From NCBI GenBank assembly GCA_009602735.1, contig WELA01005695.1:1-21502 (forward strand): a stretch of DNA of 21,502 bases. The letters are read 5' to 3'. Below the pieces are notes generated by a model. That model saw nothing but the letters and a program-made list of their open reading frames with translations. It was not told the origin of the DNA and did not search any database. The position numbers and the translations under genes are program-made. Every line of letters begins with the position of its first letter. The first letter of the stretch is position 1. Positions 8,640 through 16,240 of the stretch are shown here, piece by piece. This DNA is from Mesotaenium endlicherianum. Lineage: Eukaryota > Streptophyta > Zygnematophyceae > Zygnematales > Mesotaeniaceae.

Positions 8640-9378
8640 AAGTTGTTAGTGTATTAAAATGCTGAACCTGCATTAAGTCGTACTGGAGTATAGATTCAAT
8701 ATTTTGTATAAAATCCCTGTGGTATAACTCAGCCTTTTGTTGTCTTACACAAAGTGAAGTGGTACTGGTGGTGGAAATTTTATTCTTTCTTGAAATCAAT
8801 AACCCATAGTCTTTGTTTGCTGTATGTGTGCCGGTATGAAAATTCAAAATATCTTTTTGCGAAATTTCAGAATGCAATTGCAACCAGTTATTAAACCAGC
8901 CATGTCTCTCGGCAATCATGTTTTCGTCATAAAGCGTAACTGATGACCAGATATGGGCTTGCCCCTTATCATGAAGTTTCATCTTCAGTTTTCCGCCATC
9001 CCATTTAAATTCCCGTAAGATTCCTTGCTCCCATAGAATAATTGTAAAATTTTCTATTCCGGCCAGGTTATATTCTTTCAACGCATCAAAGGGTGAAGTG
9101 AATTGAAATATTTCCGGTAAAACATGGCCCCTGCTTTTTCTATATGGAGGGGTTGGTATATGTTTTTCAAATGCACCATTTAACAATACCCCGGCATCGC
9201 CATGTTCATTGCTGATAAACCAGGTGCCTCCTGCTTTACTGTCTTTTGGATAAATCAATTTTCTATTGTTGAATTGATAGATTTCGGGATATAATGCAAT
9301 TCCCCGGCTGATGTGTTCATCCCTGTTTGAGGTTAGAATTGCACCATTTTTGGTTGGGATATAAGTTACTGTACACAT
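8611..9378 (-). CDS. NRDE/TANGO2-family protein (predicted Ntn-hydrolase fold)
   Basis: A 255-residue protein of usual family length. It begins MCTVTYIP; Cys2 is the position expected for the N-terminal nucleophile once Met is removed. The name motif SNRDE is at residues 17-21, and GGTWFISNEHGDAGVLLNG at 50-68 matches the conserved GGTW...NG block. Members range from bacteria to human TANGO2; the biochemical activity is not settled, although the fold resembles acyl-transferring or amide-cleaving Ntn-hydrolases and a heme-handling role has been proposed for the animal protein. It overlaps the start of the ATP-grasp gene by 29 bases. The 96 bases before it, up to the beta-barrel gene stop, show no convincing promoter. 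Confidence 0.87.
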   Translation of the reverse strand: MCTVTYIPTKNGAILTSNRDEHISRGIALYPEIYQFNNRKLIYPKDSKAGGTWFISNEHGDAGVLLNGAFEKHIPTPPYRKSRGHVLPEIFQFTSPFDALKEYNLAGIENFTIILWEQGILREFKWDGGKLKMKLHDKGQAHIWSSVTLYDENMIAERHGWFNNWLQLHSEISQKDILNFHTGTHTANKDYGLLISRKNKISTTSTTSLCVRQQKAELYHRDFIQNIESILQYDLMQVQHFNTLTTYESEFAKKN

Positions 9379-9474
9379 TTACTATATTATTATTTAGTCC
9401 GTATAACGAACTTTATAATCAAGACGGGAAACAGTTACTTACCTTACAAGGCATTACCGATCTAAAGTTGATTT

Positions 9475-10083
9475 TTAAAGTGAATGAAGTATCGAAACGC
9501 TTAACAGCCACATACCGCCCTGGCCAACATCCCTGCCTTTAGTCCTGATATTTATTTCTTCGCCAATGCCCCCGGTAATAAGGATATTCCATTTTGGGTT
9601 CTTCAGCTTTATCCGATAACCTAATTCAGCGCTGGGTTGCAATACCAGTGTAGTGGTGGTGCCGGAAGTTTGCTGTGCTGAACCGATATTATTTTTCCAT
9701 TTAATTTTTGTGTTAAACAAATCAACCCTGGCGCCAATAAGAAAAGAGTTTTTTGCAGGAGTAAATAAAAAACGATAGCCGACTGAGCCACCATAGCCAG
9801 TTCCTCTTTCATCGTCATTCAACCCACTCCAATTATGCCGGTCAGCAATATTAATGGCAGCCCGAAAATTTAGTATGTGTTTTGCCGAGATAAAACAATT
9901 AGCTACCGGTCCTATTAACCAGCCTGCCGGGTACCATTGCACTTCAACTCCTGCCTGAAACTTTGATACATCCACTTCCTTACTATTTATTTGTGCCTTT
10001 GAATCTTTAAAAAAGAAAAAAATGATGATAAGAGACAGATATATTGACTTGCAATAGATGCATTTCATACAGGATTTTTTCAT
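9475..10083 (-). CDS. Small outer-membrane beta-barrel protein, hypothetical
   Basis: A 202-residue protein with an N-terminal signal peptide: a lysine-containing start, a strongly hydrophobic stretch (YLSLIIIFFFF) and a probable cut after DSKAQ. An internal ATG at codon 6 (MKCIYCKS) is an equally possible start. The mature part alternates polar and hydrophobic residues with many glycines and aromatics (GVEVQWYPAGWLIGPV, GYGGSVGYRFLF, LGYRIKL), as in eight-strand outer-membrane barrels of Bacteroidota. It ends SVSILHSL without the terminal aromatic often seen. No specific family is recognised. A TATCTTTA box on the minus strand (10104-10097) is one base off the TAnnTTTG consensus and could drive it, but no good -33 box is seen. 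It is divergent from the thioredoxin-like gene. Confidence 0.7.
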   Translation of the reverse strand: MKKSCMKCIYCKSIYLSLIIIFFFFKDSKAQINSKEVDVSKFQAGVEVQWYPAGWLIGPVANCFISAKHILNFRAAINIADRHNWSGLNDDERGTGYGGSVGYRFLFTPAKNSFLIGARVDLFNTKIKWKNNIGSAQQTSGTTTTLVLQPSAELGYRIKLKNPKWNILITGGIGEEINIRTKGRDVGQGGMWLLSVSILHSL

Positions 10084-10167
10084 TTTTTTGAATTACTAAA
10101 GATAAGTTAAAGCTTTTTTAGCTGTAAGTAATGTTGGCATCGTCCGTCAACAGCCCTAAACCAACAC

Positions 10168-10566
10168 ATGAAACAAATAGTTGTATTTTTTGCATTATCG
10201 CTTTTAACCATTTCAACCACATTTTCTCAAACCAATAAAAAAGTAGTGGTAATGGTTACTCATGCCAATTGGTGCCCCACCTGCCGTGCTAATGAAGGCA
10301 AAATTAATAACGAACTTATCCCTGCCTTTTTAAACTCGAAAGATGTGTTGGTGGTGATAAATGATGTTACTAATAAAAGAAGCAAGTCAAAATCAAAACC
10401 GGAACTGCAATCTGCCGGTGTATATGATATTTCTTTAATGGAACAGGCAACTGGTTTAATTACCATTATTAATCCATCGTCTGGAAAAATAGTGAGCCGG
10501 ATGTATGTCTCTTACTCCCTTGAGGCTATGAAAAAAACAATAGCAGATGCACTTGCCGGAAGTTAA
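10168..10566 (+). CDS. Exported thioredoxin-like protein
   Basis: A 132-residue protein with a signal peptide (MKQIVVFFALSLLTISTTFS, probable cut before QTNKK) and a thioredoxin fold. The redox motif WCPTC holds Cys36 and Cys39. The segment from 70 to 125 fits the later thioredoxin strands and helices, although the usual cis-proline is not obvious. It is predicted to be periplasmic. It lies 27 bases before the dsbD-like gene in the same direction and is likely its redox partner: DsbD passes electrons from cytosolic thioredoxin to periplasmic thioredoxin-like proteins. What this partner reduces in turn cannot be told from sequence. Confidence 0.82.
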   Translation: MKQIVVFFALSLLTISTTFSQTNKKVVVMVTHANWCPTCRANEGKINNELIPAFLNSKDVLVVINDVTNKRSKSKSKPELQSAGVYDISLMEQATGLITIINPSSGKIVSRMYVSYSLEAMKKTIADALAGS

Positions 10567-10593
10567 TTTCTCAATTCATACTATTAAATTTAA

Positions 10594-12567
10594 ATGAAGC
10601 ATACTTTACTATCTCTTTTTTTTATTGCAGGCGTAATTAGTTCCAATGCGCAGGTGCAGAACCATGCGAAATGGAATTTTGCAGTAGAGAAAATTTCCGA
10701 CAAGCAATTACAGGTGGTTTTGAATGTAACCCTTGACTCCGGCTGGCATATTTATTCATCACAAATGGAAGATGGGGGGCCGCAAAAAACTATTGTGAGT
10801 GTAGAGCCGGGTAAATCTTTCAAAGTAGCGGAAAAGACAACCGAGTTTGGCAAGCTGATTGAAAAATATGATAGCAGTTTTAATATTACTCTGCGGTACT
10901 ATCCTCACCAGGCTGTGTTTAAAGAAGTTATTGATGTTACAGATACATCTGCCTTTACATTGAAGGGAAATGTATCCTATATGCTGTGTACGGATGAAGT
11001 ATGTCTGCCACCGGAAGAAAATGAATTTACAATTAATGTTCCTGCCATTTCACAAATTTCAATAGCAAATACTAATGCAGCAACCACAACAATACAGCCT
11101 GCAAATTTATCTGAAAAGCAGAAGCCATTAAGCCAGCATTCTTACCTGTATATTTTTATAGCAGGCTCCCTTGCAGGGTTAGCTGCGTTGCTAACACCCT
11201 GTGTATTTCCAATGATACCTATGACGGTGAGTTTCTTTACAAAACGAAGCAAAACAAGGGCACAGGGTTTACGGAATGCCTTTACTTATGCGCTTTCCAT
11301 TGTTGCTATTTATGTATTGTTGGGTTTTGGGGTATCAAAAATATTCGGCATTGATGCGCTTAATTCGTTATCCACCAATGTATGGTTCAATCTTATCTTT
11401 TTCGTATTGCTCCTGGTATTCGCCGCTTCTTTTTTTGGAGCATTTGAAATTACATTGTCATCCTCATTTGTAAACAAAGTAGATAGTCGGTCTGGCAAAG
11501 GCGGACTGATTGGTATTTTCTTCATGGCTTTCACTTTAGCATTGGTTTCTTTCTCCTGCACCGGCCCCATTGTAGGAACACTGTTGTTTGAATCGGCAGC
11601 AACTGGCAGTATTGGAGGGCCGTTATGGGGAATGATTGGTTTCTCATCTGCACTGGCATTACCATTCGGATTATTTGCTGCTTTTCCCGGATGGTTAAAC
11701 TCATTGCCCAAATCCGGCGGTTGGTTAAATTCAGTAAAAGTAAGCTTGGGTTTCCTGGAACTTGCATTAGCATTAAAGTTTTTATCGAATGCTGATTTAG
11801 TGGTTCAGGCAAATATTCTTACCCGGGAATTATTTCTTGTTTTATGGATTATCATCTTTGCTTTGTGGGGCTTTTATCTATTGGGAAAAATAAAATTTGC
11901 CCATGACAGCGAGGTAAATTATTTATCTATTCCCCGTTTATCACTTATCATTCTTGTATTTTCATTTACATTATATCTTGTACCCGGGCTATGGGGTGCC
12001 CCATTGAAATTAATCAGCGGATTCCCACCACCTGATTTTTATTCAGAATGGAAACACAATAACGTTACCGCAAACTCATCAGCATCTGATGCGTCTTCAG
12101 CAACAAACGAACATTGCCCCAATGGATTAAATTGTTTTCATGATTATGTTGAAGGCATGGCGTATGCAAAAAAAGTAAACAAACCTGTGCTGCTCGATTT
12201 TACAGGATGGGCCTGTGTAAACTGCCGTAAAATGGAAAACCTTGTTTGGACAGACCCACTGATAGATGCTAAACTAAGAAATGATGTAGTGCTTATTTCA
12301 TTGTATGTTGATGATAAACGGCCTTTACCCGATGCCGAGAAGACAACAAAGACTTTAGGTGATAAAACCTATAACATAAAAACCATTGGCAGCAAATGGA
12401 GTTACTTCCAGGCTTCAAAATTCAATATCAATTCACAGCCCTATTATGTGATGTTAGATACAACCGGGAATACACTTTCTATATCGGAAGGTTATTCACC
12501 CAATATAAGTACATACAATAAATTTTTAGAAGAAGGCATTCAACAATTCGCAAAGAAAGGAGAATAA
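10594..12567 (+). CDS. dsbD: Thiol:disulfide interchange protein DsbD family
   Basis: A 657-residue inner-membrane protein with the full three-part DsbD layout. The signal peptide covers residues 1-20. The periplasmic alpha domain (about 25-150) holds Cys132 and Cys137 in LCTDEVCLPP. The CcdA-like membrane domain (about 185-465) has the helix-embedded Cys203 (LTPCVFPMIPM) and Cys322 (SFSCTGPIVGT), which carry electrons across the membrane. The C-terminal thioredoxin domain (about 510-650) has DFTGWACVNCRKME with Cys541 and Cys544 and a cis-Pro in NSQPYYVM. All six redox cysteines are present. It moves reducing power from cytosolic thioredoxin to periplasmic partners, probably including the thioredoxin-like protein just upstream. 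A hairpin follows 35 bases after the stop. Confidence 0.93.
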   Translation: MKHTLLSLFFIAGVISSNAQVQNHAKWNFAVEKISDKQLQVVLNVTLDSGWHIYSSQMEDGGPQKTIVSVEPGKSFKVAEKTTEFGKLIEKYDSSFNITLRYYPHQAVFKEVIDVTDTSAFTLKGNVSYMLCTDEVCLPPEENEFTINVPAISQISIANTNAATTTIQPANLSEKQKPLSQHSYLYIFIAGSLAGLAALLTPCVFPMIPMTVSFFTKRSKTRAQGLRNAFTYALSIVAIYVLLGFGVSKIFGIDALNSLSTNVWFNLIFFVLLLVFAASFFGAFEITLSSSFVNKVDSRSGKGGLIGIFFMAFTLALVSFSCTGPIVGTLLFESAATGSIGGPLWGMIGFSSALALPFGLFAAFPGWLNSLPKSGGWLNSVKVSLGFLELALALKFLSNADLVVQANILTRELFLVLWIIIFALWGFYLLGKIKFAHDSEVNYLSIPRLSLIILVFSFTLYLVPGLWGAPLKLISGFPPPDFYSEWKHNNVTANSSASDASSATNEHCPNGLNCFHDYVEGMAYAKKVNKPVLLDFTGWACVNCRKMENLVWTDPLIDAKLRNDVVLISLYVDDKRPLPDAEKTTKTLGDKTYNIKTIGSKWSYFQASKFNINSQPYYVMLDTTGNTLSISEGYSPNISTYNKFLEEGIQQFAKKGE

Positions 12568-12601
12568 GTTAGCGGTTTTTTTCATGATTGGTGTGTTGGG
12601 T

Positions 12602-12625
12602 ATGGCTGCCGGAAACGGCAGCTAT
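12602..12625 (+). terminator. Hairpin after dsbD, probable transcription terminator
   Basis: A perfect 7-bp stem GCTGCCG/CGGCAGC closes on a stable GAAA tetraloop (12612-12615). One G-T pair and two A-T pairs extend the stem to 10 bp. TATTTTAG follows, a weak T-tract. It is placed as expected for the end of the thioredoxin-dsbD operon and before the AraC-family promoter. Confidence 0.6.
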
Positions 12626-12690
12626 TTTAGTATTCAATTTAACTGGTAGATGCTCATTCCAATATAACCTTGTACAAAAGTTGGATTTAG

Positions 12691-12723
12691 TTTGTGTTTT
12701 TAAATTAAAGAATTTTAGTTTTG
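12691..12723 (+). promoter_or_regulatory. Bacteroidota-type promoter for the AraC-family gene
   Basis: TTTG at 12691-12694 and TAGTTTTG at 12716-12723 match the -33 TTTG and -7 TAnnTTTG elements used by the Bacteroidota housekeeping sigma factor, with a 21-base spacer. The predicted start near 12730 leaves a leader of about 44 bases before the ATG at 12774. The spacing equals that of the arsR promoter at 17625-17657. Confidence 0.6.
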
Positions 12724-12773
12724 ATAGATTCGTCTTCCAGGAAAAATAAGAATTCAATTTTAAACAAGTTGCA

Positions 12774-13616
12774 ATGGTCTTAGAACAAAAAATAATAAAA
12801 TATAAAGGTAAACGAGTTTTTGAAAAAGTAGTTATGACGAGCGACTTCAGACGTATTCCAAAATATTTTGAAGAAGACGAAGCCTGTTTTCTATTCATTA
12901 CTGAAGGCTCTTTTCAATTCAGGTCACCTACAAACCTTTTGTCTTATGGTAAAAATGAAGCTATGCTAGCAAAATGCGGTAATTATTTTATTGAGCAGGC
13001 TTCTGTAAATGAAATCACCCGGGGAAAGACTTTTTCTGCCATTGGCGCCTTTTTTTATCCTGATATCGTAAAAGGTTTTTTTGAGGCAGATTTATCTATT
13101 CAGCATTTTCAAAATAAGTTTGATGTAATCAAGGTTAATATTGAACCTTTAATGAAATCATTCATTGATAGTATTGATTTTCTGCTTGAGAACCCAGCAA
13201 TTGCGGATGAAAACATTGTCGTCAACAAGTTGAAAGAATTATTATTGATTCTGGGCAAAAGCGAAAATGCCGCTTCTATCAACGCTTTTGTTTCCTCACT
13301 TTTTGTGCCGCACGAATACGATTTTAATGAAGTTGTGCAAAATAATATTTACTCAGATTTGACTATTGATGAGTTTGCAAAACTTTGTAATTGCAGTGTA
13401 GCAACGTTTAAAAGAAAATTCACAGAATTATACAGAGAAAGCCCTGCAAAATATATTTCACTGAGAAAATTAAAAAAGGCAAGTCAATTATTGAAAATAA
13501 AATCTAAACCTGTTACTGATATAGCCTACGAATGCGGGTTTGAAACTGTATCTAATTTCAATCGGGCGTTTAAACTTCATTTCGGTAAAACTCCTTCACA
13601 ATACCGGTTGAGCTAA
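12774..13616 (+). CDS. AraC-family transcriptional regulator
   Basis: A 280-residue regulator. Residues 1-170 form a sensor region with cupin-like strands (ACFLFITEGSFQFRSP, GNYFIEQASV) followed by a helical linker. Residues 185-280 hold the two helix-turn-helix motifs: LTIDEFAKLCNCSVATFKRKF for the first and PVTDIAYECGFETVSNFNRAF for the second, ending in FGKTPSQYR, the classical AraC signature. It has its own promoter and sits 74 bases upstream of the operon at 13691-16181 on the same strand, so that operon is its likely target. The ligand is unknown. Cysteines are present in the sensor (Cys38, Cys68), but no metal or thiol motif is clear. Confidence 0.9.
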   Translation: MVLEQKIIKYKGKRVFEKVVMTSDFRRIPKYFEEDEACFLFITEGSFQFRSPTNLLSYGKNEAMLAKCGNYFIEQASVNEITRGKTFSAIGAFFYPDIVKGFFEADLSIQHFQNKFDVIKVNIEPLMKSFIDSIDFLLENPAIADENIVVNKLKELLLILGKSENAASINAFVSSLFVPHEYDFNEVVQNNIYSDLTIDEFAKLCNCSVATFKRKFTELYRESPAKYISLRKLKKASQLLKIKSKPVTDIAYECGFETVSNFNRAFKLHFGKTPSQYRLS

Positions 13617-13690
13617 ATTAAGAATTTATTGAGCTGATACGGCTAATCTAATTGTAAGGCATCTGCCACCTTTGTATTGTAAAAAAAACA

Positions 13691-14248
13691 ATGAAAATGG
13701 CAAACTTAAAATTAGAAATCTCCCCGGTATCCCCAATCTCACAGGAAATATTTAACAAGACTCAAAAGGGTTTAGGCTTTGTTCCTAACATGTATGTAAA
13801 AATGGGTAACAATGCAGCATTACTGGATGCCTATACTTATTCTTACAATAGCTTTAGGGCCAATTCCGGATTCACACCAGTCGAGCAAGAAGTGGTTTTT
13901 CTATCAGTGGCTTATGAAAACAACTGCGAGTATTGCATGGCAGCTCACAGCTTTGTTGGCGACGTAATGACCAAAGTGCCAACTGAAGTAACCAATGCGA
14001 TTCGTGACGGTAAACAAATTCCAGATGTAAAATTAGCTGCCTTATCAAAACTTACCCGTTCCCTTACTGCAAATCGTGGTATAGTTCCTCAAGGCGAAAT
14101 TGATGAATTCTTAGCTGCAGGATATTCAGAAACTAATGTTTTGGGAATTATTGCAGGCATTGGTGTAAAAACATTGAGTAATTATTCAAATCACATTACA
14201 AATCCGGAAGTTGATGTTCCCTTTGCGGGCAGATCCTGGAAAAAATAA
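13691..14248 (+). CDS. Carboxymuconolactone decarboxylase/AhpD-like family protein
   Basis: A 185-residue cytosolic protein with an AhpD-like fold. The motif ENNCEYCMAAH gives Cys79, Cys82 and His86, preceded at the canonical distance by Glu67 (E-x11-C-x2-C-x3-H), the proton-relay layout of AhpD-type peroxidases. The upstream region LGFVPNMYVKMGNNAALLDAY is also family-typical. A second in-frame ATG at codon 3 is possible. It is the first gene of the putative AraC-controlled operon; the next gene starts 28 bases after its stop. A box CACCTTTG at 13667-13674, one base from the TAnnTTTG form, could be part of its promoter, but no matching -33 box lies at the right distance. It is distinct from the shorter AhpD-like protein of the arsenic operon. 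Confidence 0.87.
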   Translation: MKMANLKLEISPVSPISQEIFNKTQKGLGFVPNMYVKMGNNAALLDAYTYSYNSFRANSGFTPVEQEVVFLSVAYENNCEYCMAAHSFVGDVMTKVPTEVTNAIRDGKQIPDVKLAALSKLTRSLTANRGIVPQGEIDEFLAAGYSETNVLGIIAGIGVKTLSNYSNHITNPEVDVPFAGRSWKK

Positions 14249-14276
14249 ACATTCACTAACAAATAAAACAACAAAA

Positions 14277-15095
14277 ATGAAATTCATTATAACTGTAGTA
14301 ATAATGCTGGGAGCATTAGTAATGGCGGCACAAACTGACAAAACCAGTAAGTCAATAAAAAGTCATGCATGTACAAACGAAGTTGTTGCAAATACTGCTA
14401 AATCGTCAAAAGTAAGTACCTCCGCCTCAGCACAATTTAAAGCAGGAACGTTAATTGAAGTGGCTTTTATGTCAGTAAAAGAAGGCAAACAAAAACAACT
14501 GACTGAAGAATACTTTGCTAAAGTAATGCCAATAGCCATAGAATATGGCCTTAAACCATTGATGACAGTCGCTATAAAAAATGCTTATTCGGAAACGATT
14601 AAGCCTCAAATGATAGGCTTTTTTGAATGGCCAAATGCTGCAAAAAAAGAAGCCTTTGAAAAGGATCCCCGTTTTTTAAAATTAAAGCCAATAAGAACAG
14701 GGGCATTAAGCTTGTTGAAAATCGGCTTTTTTAAGGTTGAAAATGATATGAATGTAAAATTAGACGGCTCTCTTTTCTATGAAATTTATGGCATGGATTT
14801 AAAAACCGAAACGGCAGACCAAATGGGAAAATACTTTGAAAGAGCAGGCCCAATTTGTTCAAAGGATTACGGAGTGGATTTTGCTTTGTCTATGACGCCC
14901 GTTTGTGCTGAAGGATTTGACTGTAATTCCGCAGGGGGTTATACAGCGCAATCTTTTGGTATTGCAATATGGCCAAGCGAAAATGCAAATAAAAAATTCT
15001 TTGGCTCAAAAGAATATGCTGAGATAAAACATTATAAAGAAGATGCAATTAAAACTATGGGTGCATGGCAGGGTGCAGTAATAGTAAACAACTAA
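14277..15095 (+). CDS. Exported tandem ferredoxin-fold (DUF1330/ABM-like) protein
   Basis: 272 residues from the ATG at 14277; the frame is open further upstream, but those codons overlap the previous gene and would bury the signal peptide. The signal peptide MKFIITVVIMLGALVMAAQT is followed by a Ser/Thr/Lys-rich linker to residue 55. Two related alpha+beta units follow (57-155 and 164-270), each starting with a strand (LIEVAFMSVKEGK, LFYEIYGMDLK) and ending with a WP-containing strand, a (K/N)xxF helix and a final strand (EWPNAAKKEAFEKDP versus IWPSENANKKFFGSKE). This suggests internal duplication of a dimeric alpha-beta barrel domain of the ABM/DUF1330 kind. The second unit carries Cys194, Cys210 and Cys216. 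No known activity is assigned. Predicted to be periplasmic, as is the next gene product. Confidence 0.7.
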   Translation: MKFIITVVIMLGALVMAAQTDKTSKSIKSHACTNEVVANTAKSSKVSTSASAQFKAGTLIEVAFMSVKEGKQKQLTEEYFAKVMPIAIEYGLKPLMTVAIKNAYSETIKPQMIGFFEWPNAAKKEAFEKDPRFLKLKPIRTGALSLLKIGFFKVENDMNVKLDGSLFYEIYGMDLKTETADQMGKYFERAGPICSKDYGVDFALSMTPVCAEGFDCNSAGGYTAQSFGIAIWPSENANKKFFGSKEYAEIKHYKEDAIKTMGAWQGAVIVNN

Positions 15096-15109
15096 TTCAA
15101 AATACAAAA

Positions 15110-15688
15110 ATGAAAAAAAGAATTTCAATTTCCGCAGTTGCTTTTATAGCAATAGCATTTTCAAGTTTGGGAATAAAAGCTCAAACACCTAAAATAAATT
15201 TACTAATTAAAAAGGAGATACTCATTGATGCAGGCGTTGAAAAAGCATGGCAGGTATTAGGGCCTCAGTTTACAGATGCTTATAAATGGGCTTCAACAGT
15301 TTCAACCTCTGAAGGACAGGGTGAAAAAATAGGAGACATATATTCTGAAAGGGTTTGTACAACACCTATGGGAACTTTAAAAGAAAAAGTGCTGGAATAT
15401 TCGGCAGATAATCATCTCTTATCTTATTCGTTTGAAGGAATGCCTAAAATGGTAAGATTTGCAAAAAATACCTGGCAGTTGATTTCTATAGATAGCAATC
15501 AAACAAAACTTTCTTTGGTAATGGAAATAAAAATTGGAGGCTTCATGGGCAAAATGATGAAGCCAATGATGAAAGGAAAAATGGCTAAGATGATGAATCA
15601 TACTATAGAGGAATTCAAATATTATGTTGAGACAGGCCAACCGCACCCAAGAAAACTAAAAGCAATTCATAAATCAAAAAAATACTAA
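15110..15688 (+). CDS. Exported SRPBCC (Bet v 1/START-like) family protein, Met-rich
   Basis: 192 residues from the ATG at 15110; earlier in-frame codons overlap the preceding gene. The signal peptide MKKRISISAVAFIAIAFSSL ends near GIKAQ. The mature protein has the SRPBCC pattern: a first strand with KKEILIDAGVEKAWQVLG, a long beta-sheet region (MGTLKEKVLEYSADNHLLSYSF, FAKNTWQLISID) and a C-terminal helix (TIEEFKYYVETG). Between residues 146 and 162 eight of 17 residues are Met (GKMMKPMM, KMAKMM), and Cys83 is shared with the following paralogue. SRPBCC proteins bind hydrophobic ligands; the Met-rich stretch could line the cavity or bind soft metal. Both are inferences. It ends one base before the next gene. 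Confidence 0.78.
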   Translation: MKKRISISAVAFIAIAFSSLGIKAQTPKINLLIKKEILIDAGVEKAWQVLGPQFTDAYKWASTVSTSEGQGEKIGDIYSERVCTTPMGTLKEKVLEYSADNHLLSYSFEGMPKMVRFAKNTWQLISIDSNQTKLSLVMEIKIGGFMGKMMKPMMKGKMAKMMNHTIEEFKYYVETGQPHPRKLKAIHKSKKY

Positions 15689-15689
15689 A

Positions 15690-16181
15690 ATGACAATTGA
15701 AAAAGAAATAATCGTAAATAAAGATATCGAGAGTGCCTGGAATGTAATAGGAACTCAATTTGCGGATGCTTATAAATGGGCATCTCCAGTAAATCACTCA
15801 GAAGGAAGCGGGGCCGGTATAAATGGTTCCACCTGTTCGCAAAGAGGCTGTGCCACCACAATGGGAAAATTAAAAGAAAAAATTCTTCAATACTCCAGCG
15901 AAAACCATTTAATAAGTTGGCAAGCGGTACAAGGTATGCCTTCGATGGTTAAATTTGCAAAAAACACCTGGACGCTAACCTCCATTGAACAGAATAAAAC
16001 TAAAGTGAATATGAAAATGGATATTGAAGTTGGTGGGCTTATGGGTTTTCTTATGCAACCAATGATGAAAATGCAAATGAGCAGTATGGGCAATACCTTA
16101 ACAAGCGATTTTAAATACTATCTGGAGAAAGGGCAACCATCTCCAAAAAAAGTAAAAGCAATGAGGAAGTATAAGGGGTGA
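15690..16181 (+). CDS. Cytosolic SRPBCC family protein, paralogue of the upstream gene
   Basis: A 163-residue protein that aligns along its whole length with the mature part of the preceding protein (AWxVxGxQFxDAYKWAS, MGxLKEKxLxYSxxNHLxS, MVxFAKNTWxL, EFKYYxExGQPxPxKxKA), about half identical by eye. It lacks a signal peptide and begins directly at the first strand, so the pair seems to work on both sides of the inner membrane. The Met-rich region is kept (seven Met between 118 and 133), as is Cys54, which matches Cys83 of the paralogue; an extra Cys49 is present. Only one base separates the two genes, so this is a tandem duplication with translational coupling. It is the last gene of the operon; a strong terminator follows after 25 bases. 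Confidence 0.8.
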   Translation: MTIEKEIIVNKDIESAWNVIGTQFADAYKWASPVNHSEGSGAGINGSTCSQRGCATTMGKLKEKILQYSSENHLISWQAVQGMPSMVKFAKNTWTLTSIEQNKTKVNMKMDIEVGGLMGFLMQPMMKMQMSSMGNTLTSDFKYYLEKGQPSPKKVKAMRKYKG

Positions 16182-16206
16182 TTTCAATCTTTCTTTATTT
16201 TGACTT

Positions 16207-16240
16207 GGTACAATCCTTACGGATTGTACTTTTCTTTTTA
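16207..16240 (+). terminator. Rho-independent terminator of the SRPBCC operon
   Basis: A perfect 9-bp stem GTACAATCC/GGATTGTAC with loop TTAC (16217-16220) is followed at once by TTTTCTTTTTA. This is a textbook intrinsic terminator and closes the operon that starts at 13691. Confidence 0.88.

Noticed and set aside
10084-10167. Shared operator between the beta-barrel and thioredoxin-like genes
   Set aside because: GTTGG and CCAAC arms are only 5 bases with a long gap, and no complete promoter pair fits on the plus strand.
11310-11711. 133-codon minus-strand frame opposite dsbD
   Set aside because: It lies within the membrane domain of an intact dsbD; polar, low-complexity product with no motif.
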